Shown here one piece after another: positions 1 through 11,300 of a stretch of 64,000 nucleotides of DNA. Origin of the DNA: Bugula neritina (taxonomy: Eukaryota > Bryozoa > Gymnolaemata > Cheilostomatida > Bugulidae); NCBI GenBank assembly GCA_964035545.1, contig OZ037766.1:10239722-10303721 (forward strand). The letters run 5' to 3'. The position numbers and the translations under genes are program-made. The notes under the pieces were generated by a model. That model saw only the letters and a list, made by a program, of their open reading frames with translations. It was not told the DNA's origin and made no database searches. Numbering within the stretch: position 1 is the first letter of the stretch; every line of letters starts with the position of its first letter.

Positions 1-384
1 GAAAAACCTGTTTAAACCAATGGATAGAAAACTAGACTTTGCTTATTATAATAATTCAGTTACTAAACTATATTTGCTGTACACCTTCTGATAGCTATTA
101 GAGTGTAAAAGTTGCAGATAAAAACATCAGCATGGTTACTCGTTATTACAACTCTGTATACAATAATGGGTTACTTTTATCCATTTCGGGTATAGGATTA
201 CAAATGCAACTATTTAGTTTTTTTTGGAATATTAAACAATTTTAAGACCTGGTATTCTGCTTCTGGGTATTCTATAAAGTACTAGTGTCGCTATTTTCAC
301 ATCCAATGAAAGTCTCACGGCACTTCAAGTGGTAAAAGGATCAAGTACATACTGTCTTTTTATTCTAAGCTATGAGCTATGAGC

Positions 385-415
385 TATTCATGTCAAGCAT
401 GACTTGACATGAATA
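385..415. repeat. perfect 13-bp hairpin
   Basis: Arms at 385-397 and 403-415 are perfect inverted complements around a 5-base loop (398-402). The core is TTCATGTCAAG. It lies in non-coding sequence downstream of the last visible TINAG-like exon. No function is evident. A related shorter hairpin with a CAAGTCAT core is at 21331-21351. Confidence 0.7.
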
Positions 416-829
416 AATACTTGAAATAAATTTATTTGAAGATGGTCAATTTGGACCCATGATAATTACAAGCTGAACAGATTATTGTGGCATGGCAAGA
501 CCAGGCTAGACAAAGCTCAATGATTCACTGTTGCTAGTGTAACAACTCGTCTCATTGAACTGCATTGAATCAAGAAGCCCAGTGTTATAAGTATAGCTAC
601 TTTCAATGCTAATCAGGAGGTAATTATCTCATGTAGTTGCTGTCAATTGAGATGTACACCAGTAAACTCTATACTCTATTTATTTACCAAAAACATGCTG
701 TGACAACTACTCATACAATTTTTAGAGCTTCATAGTTAAGGCTTGTCCACTTGTGGCCATTTTACAGAAACACCTTTATTTTGGAGAAAGCCACTGTCAT
801 TTTAAGCACAGTATATGTTGCACGTATGA

Positions 830-1022
830 GGGAGCAGCCGTGGTCTAGGAGTTAGAGCGTTTGCATAGTAAACATGAGGTCATGGGTTCGAGCCCGGACA
901 AAGGCCATTGGTGATGTTAGGAAGAGCATCCAGTCATAATTGCTCCTGTGTCTCATTTAAATAAGTCCTTTATTAACCCTCTATATCAGCGGTTTCTCAC
1001 AGGGATAGCGACTATAAACTTG
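830..1022 (+). mobile_element. tRNA-derived SINE, copy 1
   Basis: The head is tRNA-like, with a pol III A box (TGGTCTAGGAG, one mismatch to consensus) and a B box (GGTTCGAGCCC). A tRNA-unrelated body follows, ending near ACTATAAACTTG. A second copy at 26489-26679 matches along the whole length, including the body motif AAAGGCCATTGGTGATGTTAGG, and that shared body defines the family. It lies on the opposite strand to the surrounding TINAG-like gene, in what should be an intron of it. The element encodes no protein and would depend on a LINE for movement. Confidence 0.8.
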
Positions 1023-1422
1023 TCTGAGTTTTATATATTGCACATACTATGAAGATTTCTGAACACTTTTTTTGACTGAGTAATTCAAAAATAAAAAAGA
1101 AGAGAATTTTTGCACAAGACTCACTGTAAACACAATTTTCTCTATTCATATTCCATACACAGATTTTGCAAGCAAGAAGACGCCACCTGGTGCTAAAATA
1201 TTTGCCGTTTGAATGCGGGTTTTATAATTTTGCTTTTTGCTGATTTTAAAAGCAGCGTTTTTCAAGTATTCCAATTTCAAACTAGACTATAAAGTAGTGA
1301 CAGCAAAGCCAGTAAAACACAGAAATGCTTTCCAGCTGCTTCTTTTTATGCATTGAAGGATATTACTTATGATACAATGTTGTAAAGTTATGTTTCAGCA
1401 TAATACTGTGTATAAAAATTAC

Positions 1423-4022
1423 TTGCTGTAGAGAATGCCCAAGATGCTGCGCACTCTCCCTGATCCATTGCTGGGTGAATGTAGAGTGGCCATTTATCAG
1501 TTGCGAGGAATTCTCTTTCAAACAACTCATCAGGCTCAATCTTGATGGGATTCAGTCTCACCACCTGCGATTTGGGCTTAGTTGTACCCAAATAGTATTT
1601 AATACCATCTCTTAGAGACACACCATCAAATTTGTTGTATGTTTTAGCAGACCATCTGTAAGAGCAAATTATAGTACCATATCTGGACTTTTCTTTAATG
1701 TAAATATATAGGCTAATGTAATAGGCTTATATATTAGTAGTAAAATATTGACATTTGTTTAAACAGTTAGCAATTGTCACCCAAAGATCCATGAAGGTCA
1801 TATTTTTAAATAGATAAAATACTGAGTACAGCTTAAGCTTTATAAGCTACAAATTTGCTTTGGCATTACTTTAGATTGAGTTGTAGCATAAATCTGCTTT
1901 TATCAGCTAAAATCTTGTATCTTATCACCTCTTATGTTTTAAGAACATACCACATCATATAAAGTGAATAAGTTTATTTCAACCATTAGGTCTATGCCCT
2001 TGATAAGCCTACTAAGTGTTAAGCTTATCTTTTAAAATGTCTGGTATGGAAGGAGAAAAGTGCCAATTGTCATGATAAGAAAACCGCAGCTTTATCATGT
2101 TATCTTGAAGTTGCTTTATCATGCTTTTGGTAAGAGATATGGATAGCAGCTGTGTATATAGTTCTATTTTAAGCTAGCTGAACTATGCAACTGGGATATA
2201 AGTGAGATTTATTTTGTAGTTTAACTAAAACTGATATTATTTATCTACTATATACACAAAAAGTTTTTGTTACTTAATTAGTTATAGCATCTTGTAATTT
2301 ATAGGATGATCTGTAAATATACTGACTGCTTTTATCTAGAATACAATCTTACCCATAGTTTCCTGTATTAATACCATCAACTAAATCTTCGTCGTTGATA
2401 CAAGCAAGGTTTTCACACTGCCATGATTGGACAGAAGTGCTGCTTCCCTCCAGCTTGACACAGGTGCTGTAAAGTTGAATAATAATATACCTTAATTTAC
2501 GGTAATATTTATTGAGACGTACCTTAGTCTACAATTTTATATTTATTGAGTATTCAATTTCGTATTAATTTTATAGCAGCTCACCAAGTGTTGCAGTTTT
2601 TCTTGATTGATTGCCCGAGTGCAAAAAGCTTGCCCAGGTGATAGCACTCATCTAAAATAAACAGATCAGTATTGAATATCACATTACATAATATTGTGCA
2701 AGCAGCTTTCAGCTTCACTAGTGAGCAAGGGAAGTATGCTGCAAGAAAGATAGTACGTGCAGCTTCGGCAATATTGGAAAGTGCCATGCATATATCTAAG
2801 TGATAATATCGAAGATTAGCATAATTAGCGCCAGTCTATGGTGCCCAACTACATTATTATAAAACTTCTGAAATGGTGCATAATATACAGTCAAGCAACA
2901 ACTGATTTGTTAGCAAGAAAAGTCACTGGATTGATTGATTTTGCTAAAAGTAAGTTGTGAATAATATTATAAGCTTGAGGCAGTCAAATTATATAAAATT
3001 TTGGTAACTTTTCTATGAGCACTCGTTTAACTACTTCATATAATAAATTTAAATGCAGTAAACAAATAAAACATTAGCATACTGATTACTAGAAAAAATA
3101 CAGAAAAATATGTTTGTTATTTTATATCTGTAAATTTGCTTCAACTTTTTCAATAGAATTGATAATATATGGTTTGAGCATGGGTACACCTTTTTTAGTG
3201 TCTAATATTTTCTGAAGTGAACCATCTGTGTGGCAAAACTTGTGAAAATCTATCATCTGGCCTGTTCAAATGTTAAAATGCATTTTATAGAACTAAAAAG
3301 CTAATAAAAAATGGTCATTAAACCACTTTTATCAGAATTTTGGCTTGCTTTCGTTTTTATGTTGAATTTATGTTTCTTGGTTTAAAGTGAGGATTATCCA
3401 TGTATATTATGAAAAGGTGTGAGAATGAGGCACTTTATAAAAATACCAAAGTCGTGCTCAACTCTAAAATTAGCAGCTGGTGTGGAGTATAAATATTTTT
3501 ACTATGAATATGCTGATCAGGTATAAAAGAATAATTACGCTGCACGACAAACATAATATTAATGCACATTATTTATTTTTTATAGTTAAACAATTACTAA
3601 TGTAATAGTATAACTATCTTTTTTAATTACAGCTAATTTTTTAAAATTATTTGATGTTTTATTCATAATAGAAATAAAAGTTTTATTAAACAGCTAAAGA
3701 ATAAAATGTCCATTTATTCAATAAAGAAAACAGGTGCCTTACTTGTAATTGGGTTACTTGGTGGGGCTGTAGTTGGTCTTGGAATACCTTGGCAAACATC
3801 TTCGTAATCGGGGCAGCAGTCTACACTGTTGTGAAGGGCACAGAACTGGTCGCAGTAGCAGACGGTATCTTTAATAGGCACGGTGCATGTGTCATCTCGA
3901 CTCGGACAGCATTGTTCTGGCCGTCTGTCTCGACAATATGGGCCTGGAAATCTCTGTCTACGGTCTCTCACTATGCCGCTGGCACTCACGATCAACAACA
4001 GTAGCACATACACTGAGTCCAT
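1423..4022 (-). CDS. TINAG/TINAGL1-like secreted protein (catalytically dead cathepsin B-like), 5' part
   Basis: Exons on the minus strand are 3743-4022, 2585-2651, 2353-2466 and 1423-1655, with splice phases that match throughout (1, 2, 2, 1). They give about 231 residues. The start Met at 4022 opens a signal peptide (VYVLLLLIVSASG), followed by a Cys-rich somatomedin-B domain (CCPSRDDTC, DCCPDYEDVC). Next come a VWC-like Cys segment (NCNTCTC) and the TINAG linker ending in INTGNYGW. Then comes the start of a papain-fold domain, DQGECAASWAF, in which the catalytic Cys is Ser (codon 1442-1444). That Ser is the known hallmark of vertebrate TINAG proteins, which are extracellular-matrix adhesion proteins without protease activity. 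The remainder, including the His region, is not visible and should lie past the left edge, so the gene is partial here. Family assignment is firm; the choice between TINAG and TINAGL1 is not. Confidence 0.88.
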
Positions 4023-5397
4023 GGTATAGTACTTGCCACGAGTAAAGTTGGGGCTCTAATGTTGACGATGTGCAAATATTTGCAACTTGAGACCACAAAA
4101 TGACGTTTGGGCAAGTGTGTGTTGTGCTTCATTGATAATGTACACATTGATTAGCCATCCCAGTAGCTTTAATTATATGGTTATCAGAGCTGTGTGCACC
4201 ACCTTGTATGTATGTCTGACATATTAAGATATATCAGAGGAGGTTTATGTCAAATCATGCAAATAATTCTTGGAAATTGCAAATTTTATATACATGTATA
4301 TAATAGTCCCTTTTTGATCAGCCTTGTAATAAGTTGTAGTAGAAATAGCATTTGTATGCAAGCCTAGGTATAAAATATTCTCATAAGTTGGAAGTTGAAT
4401 ATAAAATTTGAACACAGAATGACAAAGCAAAATAAAATTCTGATTTTAAAACCTTTTATTCATATAAATTAATTGTTTAACTATATACTTATATCGCAAT
4501 AAAAGGCTCTATAAATAACTTTATATATAGTTATGCTTATTTTATATTTAAAGTATATAATTATGCAAGTTTTCATCAATCATACTATGTCAAAGTTGAT
4601 TATAAGAATAATAATGCATCACACCTAAACCATAGTAACTGCAAATGTTAACAGACTTTATTGCAAAAACATAATATATTTACTATGAAAAAGCTGTAAG
4701 AAAATTTTTGATGGTAAATCCTTCTTTAATTTGTTATTACAAATTTTATTTTGAGAATTGTAATTATTTCAACAATAAAAATGATAATCTGTGAAACAAA
4801 ATAGTGAAAAATATAAAAAAAGAGAAAAGTTTTTTATTGAAAATGTTGCTGTTTTAAAATACATTACATTTAATTATCAATTTTAACAAATAATTGCCCA
4901 CGAAACATTTTTTAGTTTACAGTTACTGCAAATGTTGATGTAAGTTTTCAACAAAAAAATATTAAGCGCACAACACAATGTAATAAAGTAAAAAAGTACA
5001 GTAATATTTATTTTATTTGCAATATAGCTGTAAAACCTTTCAAACTGGCAGCATGGTTATAATTGTTTTTAAGTTAAAGCATGCATAGACAATAAGAGAT
5101 ATTAGTAATAAATATATAACAACAATACACACATGCTTGATGGTAAAATTTGTAAATTGATTTTGAGCTCATAATTATAATCAAAGAACTTCTATTTCTA
5201 TTCTAAAAAAATGATGACTAGATAATTTTTTTGTAAATCTGGCTTAACTTATTTTACAGTATAAATCGTTATCTAAAAAGTTAGTTAATAATAAACATAA
5301 ACACAACAACTACAGACAATGCAAATTGTTCACCACCATTATATAAGAAGAAATAATGAGATGCCTGATGACTCCTGCACCGCATAACATGTTCTGT
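4023..5397. other. intergenic, AT-rich
   Basis: This stretch separates two minus-strand genes and holds the presumed promoter of the TINAG-like gene and the 3' UTR of the Ig receptor. TTTATT runs near 5004-5020 could serve as minus-strand AATAAA signals. No coding exon, RNA gene or mobile element was recognised. Confidence 0.5.
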
Positions 5398-8300
5398 TTA
5401 CAGCAAAGTAATTGGCATCATATTTGGATCAGCAACTTCTTCTTCTTCTTCAGGGATACTCAGCTTTCCAGCTCGGATTGTTTTTCTAATGTCTTCCATT
5501 ATGCTAAAGATGAAGACAATATGATAACCTCATGAAAGTAGCAATGCAGAATAACTCCGCATCTACCACGATTGAAAGTTACTTCCAGATTTAAAAAAAT
5601 ATTTTTTACCACAGTTGATGCTCTTTCTTTCAGAACGAGTAAATTTGTTAGGCAGCTCAGCTTGTGCCTGCTTGCAATCTGACTCCGTCACAGGTGGTGT
5701 GTTGTTGTACCTTCTCAGAGCTGAAACACTGACGAACTGCCCGTTTATATTATTGAAACCAGAAGGACACTCTTTGTTGTCACATCTCTCTTGCATCTCT
5801 TCCTCCAGTGACCTTCTCCGTGCTGCGTTGGTGAGAATAGCAAAATCTGTAACTGTAAATTTATTACAAAATACAAATTGTTTTCCATGTTAGTGAACAG
5901 CAAATACTTGCTTTCAAAAATTTAAAATCATAAAACAACTCTAAAACATTGTAATATTTATTCTATAAAAGTCTTACAAACATCTTACAAACGCTACCCA
6001 TGGCAGTTTTAAAAAGAAAGTCAGTGATGCGATTTCTTTTTAAAGACACTAACAAAGCAATGCTCATCAGGCTCTTTGGATTTCACAATTCTGCAGTTTA
6101 AATCCTGAGAATAGTGGAATTGTAAAGTTGCACGTGACATGAAGTGTTAGTGGGAAAAGTACTAACTGCAACCGATATAACATTTCTATATTCTGATAGG
6201 AGGTATTTAATCTACATGCAGTAAAATATTGCATACTATGTTACTACTCTTGCTTTTCAACAATAATATAATATACCAGCCAGCTTTTCTGTGTTCCATA
6301 ACCGGGCTGAATAAACACGATAACTTGTTTTACTATTTGTGTTTAATCTATGAAAGATGGCAATAATAAAAGAAGAAGAAAAATTTCGTGTTAGATCTTA
6401 TAATATACCATAACTACAAATATAAATAAAATATTATAATTTTTGAAAATAAACTTGAACTTAATTTAGAGAAACAGTTGAAAGAGCACCTATTTCATTT
6501 CAAAGAGAGTAAAATTTCCCTCTCACTTAACAGTTTATCTTTCGTGTTTTTAAAGCTTTTATAAAGCTCATGTTATTAGAATGGTTTCTACCAGCAAAGG
6601 TGAGGAATAGCTATAAATTACGTTAGTCTATTCACCTGCATCTTTCTGTTGCTCAATACTTTTATTGCCAGCAGTCAGTTTCCGGTAACACATGATTGCT
6701 ACAGCGAGTGCTATAGTCACTAATACCACACATGATACTGCTACTACCACATAGAGCTCTGTTTTTCCGAAAGCAAGTGAACTGAGTGGTGGAGGTGGCG
6801 TTGATGCTTCTGTAGAGTTTCCATGAAAAAGTTTAAATAAAAAAGTAACACAAATCCATTTTGTATCAGCACGATGTAAATTTCGGTGCCAATAACATTT
6901 TCAATATTTTATATGTAGAATTTTTGTGCAATACTTTAAATAGAAAAGTAGCATTAATCCAGATAGTATCAGCAAGAATTAGAAAGATATTAATTTTAAT
7001 GCCAACAACATTTTTAAATATTTTATATTAGCTACCATATAATATCAATTCTCATTACGACTTACCGTATCTCAACACTGTTCTACCAACAAAGTCAGCA
7101 GTGCAATTTTGTTTCATCCAGTATTCATAATTAGATGCACAAACTCTAAAAGTGTAGTTAGTGTTTTCAAAAAGTTGCTTCACACTAAAGAGTGGTGCCG
7201 ATTGATTAAAAAGCACTGTAGGCTATATGTATCAAATGTTCGCAGCTCTAAAGTGTACGTAGCTAGAGATCCACCATCATATGCTGGTGTGCAGGATATC
7301 TCTAGCGAGCTCAAGGTTCTGTTGAACACTGTGCAATCAGAAGGGGCATCAGCTGGACCTGAAACAATTTACATTCAAGTTGAATCTGCACAAAATGTAC
7401 ATTAGTATGCAGAAAAGTCACCACTTATTAAATTTTACCATTCAGTATAAAACAAATAGGAAATTCATAAGAACTAAAAAGTTTTTATATCACTAAAAAA
7501 TTTGAAACTTATTAAATCTTGAAAGTAAAGTACAATCATGACTTAGTGGAATGTAATAAAACTAAAAGTTAAGAAGTATGTATGCACAATAATGCAGAAT
7601 TGCTTCACATTCGAATTGTACAAAATGACTATATTAAAGTTCCGGAAAAATCTTCCAGCAAATAATTTGTTTTAGAACATTAAGATAAGCTACAGTTTAT
7701 ATCTGATAAAATTATTGTCTGAAAACAACCTTGTTTCTATTTATCTTAACTGAAAGGAGTAAAACAACTGTTAATGAAAATCATTTGATCTAATAACTAT
7801 GCAAACTTATCTGAAGAACTGAAGAGAAAGCAACTCCAACATAATAATACTTTGATAGTTATAATCTGCTCTATAAAAACTCGTGCCTGGTAAATGGAGT
7901 TCAGTAACACAAGGTTCGATCATCGCTCCTTCGTAGTTTTCTGCGTAGCATTCATAATGGCCATAATCTTCCAGCACTCTACAGAATAACATGTTTAATA
8001 TTATTCAAGTTTGACAAAAAGACAAAAAATTGTGAGCTGGGTATGTAAATATAAGGGCATTTCGTGTATTTAAATAAATATTGCAACTGTTAATTTCAGG
8101 ATATGCAGTAGACAACTACCATTCAGCTGTTGTTTTTATCAATTTTCTAAAGTTTTCTTCCTTTTTAGAAATGAGTACTTACAATTTTTAGTGAAAACAT
8201 GGTTTAAAGTAAGAAAATTAATATATTTAATGAAACAAGAAACAAAATAGGATTAGTTACATGGAAATGTTTTTAACCACTATTTGCAATTTTTTTTAAA

Positions 8301-11300
8301 GTATTTCAATAAATAATTTACAACCATTTATGCAATGTAATTGCATATATTAAAATTGTATTGTTCCATTATATCCGTATACATGTTACAAACAGGTTAA
8401 AAACACTTGAAAGCTCCTAATTTTAGTTGATGAATGAACTTCAAAGTTTTAATTTTTAATAAAATCCTAAATATTGAGAACAGCTATATACATAAATGTT
8501 TTTATACCTTGGAGTGAACGTGTACTCTGAATAGACTGAGAACTGGTCATCAACCCTCCCTGCCAATTTAGATATTAGGGTGACACCCGCCTTTCTCCAC
8601 AAGAAATTAACATGCATGGGATTAGCAACTACAGTGCATCTCATTGTTACAGCCACTCCTACAGCTGCAGCTTGCTTCTTTGGCTGTTCAGTTGCACACT
8701 CTGGCTTGTCTGAGGAAATTCAATGACAAATAGTATACATATCTTATAAGTGCAACTCATTATGCATGAAGACACACCATATTTCTAAAATGTCATAATT
8801 CAGCTACCAAGTTCAGTAACATCATCTTCAATAAAAGATAACATGTCTGCTCTATAGTGAGATTTTAGCTCTTACACCAATCACTTTATACATATTATAA
8901 CTATCTTTATATGAATATCTTTGCTAATATAGTCTATTAAATTAAAATTTTCTATGAGGAAGGGGCAAGAATGGGGCTTATCCTTATGGCATGCCACTAC
9001 AACTGGAAATTGCTTAATAAAGAAAACATGCTTTGAGTAAATTACTTGATGCTGTTTACCAATAGACCGGTTGCATAGCCTGCAGGGATGTAAAGACTTT
9101 TAGAACATGAAAGAAAGTACAGCAAAATATTCTTATTAATAATTCAACTAGTAAATCTAATAAATTGGACACATGAAAAGAGCTCAATCATTCAAAATTA
9201 CCAGTCTATAAATTAGGCACATTGCAAAGGAGATTTGTATTTTATATAATATCATGAAAAATCTAGGTATAAAATATTTGTAGTGAATAACAGTCAGTAA
9301 TGCGCAAGTAATAACTTACGAAATACATTTGCAATAACAACATTAGAGATAGCAGTTCCCACATAATTTTGTCCTTGACATTGCCAAGAGCCACCATGTT
9401 CTCTACAATCACACATCTACTAATTTTAGAATAAATTTTTTACATTTTACAACAAAATAAAATCTGACCGCATAAAAATAATATCAATGATATTTAACAT
9501 AAAATTTCTATGAATGAAATAAAAACAGTATTCTGATATCAAGAAAAACTTGAACTTAAAATCTGTTAAGGCTGTGTAAGTTTTACTATCAGAAAGAACA
9601 AAGGGTTGAAAAAAGCAAACTTTAGATTAACAATGGAATGTAGAGTTGACAAAAGTAAGTTACTTATTGCATTTTTCTTTCATTTTGACAGCTTTTGATT
9701 AACAACAAAATTAGTAGAGTATGGTTTGCAGTTCAATTTTTTGACCAAGCAGCTAGCCATATACACGTAATCTGAATGTTATTGTAAGTTTTATATAAAA
9801 GTAAATGATTAAATTAAGAAAAATCTACAAAAAGGATTACAAGAAAAATTATAAAGCAAGCTAGTTTTCTGTTGTAGTGTCTTAACAATCACTTTTTGGA
9901 CGAGCACTTTTCTCAAGCATAATAATGTAGTGTTTAGATTACCCAGTAGCTCCTGTGGTGCAACGGTTAGCGCTTGCTTGCAAGCCAGAGATCACGGATT
10001 TGAATCCCAGTAGCGGCAAATGTTTTATAGATAAACTCTGGAAATTTAACGTGTACCAAAAACTTTAGCAAACATTTCTAACATGGTGGCTGAGCCTGTA
10101 GTCAAAAACTAGTGTTTATTATGCTGACCTTGTAATGGAGAAGATTGTAAACGCAGCCATCTGAGGAAACTCAGAGTAGTCGTGATGTGAGTCAGCAACA
10201 ACCAACTCAGAATTATGCAACCATGATATGTTATCTACAGCCGGCTTTGAGTCCAAAACGTAGCACATGACTGTTAAATTATTTCCTTCAGAAATGTTGA
10301 CTGTTTGATCATCATTAAAAGTTGTGTTGATGAGTAGCACAGGTCTATCTATAAAACAGTTCATTTATCTATGAAATAGTTCAAATTATCTATAGAAAAA
10401 GTTTCAAATGTCTATGAAATAGCTAAAATTATCTATAAAAGTTGAAACAGAATATATGTAAAACTGATGAAATTATCTAAAAAAAACCTCAAACATAAAA
10501 TATTACGATGGCCAGAAAAAACAATTCTTAGCATGTACAAACATGAATGATACTTCGAAAAGTAAATCAAATGCTATACTGTGGCCCATATCTACTGTTA
10601 TTTTAGGCCTGCAAGCTATCTTATAACTTATTTTCGTCCAGATGCATGTAAATAAAACTTTTTAGCATGCTTGCTTTATGAACCAATAGAACTTAACAGA
10701 ATTGTGGTTCTCAGCTAAAATATCTAATGAAAACACCTAAGCATTATTATTATACCGTGTGTCCTCCCCCCCCCCCCCCCCCGACACTTACAATCAACTT
10801 GTAAATCATAATAGCTGCTGGGTCCAACTTTCTTACTACTCAAAGTAACTTCATTATAAGCTGAACATTTCAACTTTGCACCATCTTCTGCAGATGTCAC
10901 TCTCACAGAAATATTACTCTCAGTTCTACAATATTAAAAGCCACAATTGCTTTTTATAGTTGTTAGAGTATAGCCAACATATTGTATATAACGCATATAT
11001 TAATTACTATTTCTCAATATACAAGTAATTATTATGCACTATAAGCAATAAGCGTAAGACAAGAAATTTTTAACATTGCATCACCAAGTGCACCTTTTTA
11101 GGGTGTACCATGCTGAAGCCACCTAGTTGCTAAGATCTAAGTGCAAGTTTGTCCAACCATCAAATTGAATCTTAGTTAGGATAAAGCAACTTATTCTTAC
11201 TTAAATTAAATTTTATTCAACAATATATCAAAATATGAATCAAATTTATCATTTTAATAGATCAACTCCTACTTGTAATAAGAATTGGTGTAAGAGACGT

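Noticed and set aside
387-413. Rho-independent-like terminator
   Set aside because: The context is an animal genome and no T run follows, so it is listed only as a hairpin.
7109-7405. Plus-strand ORF of 98 codons
   Set aside because: It is the antisense shadow of the FN3 exon of the Ig receptor.
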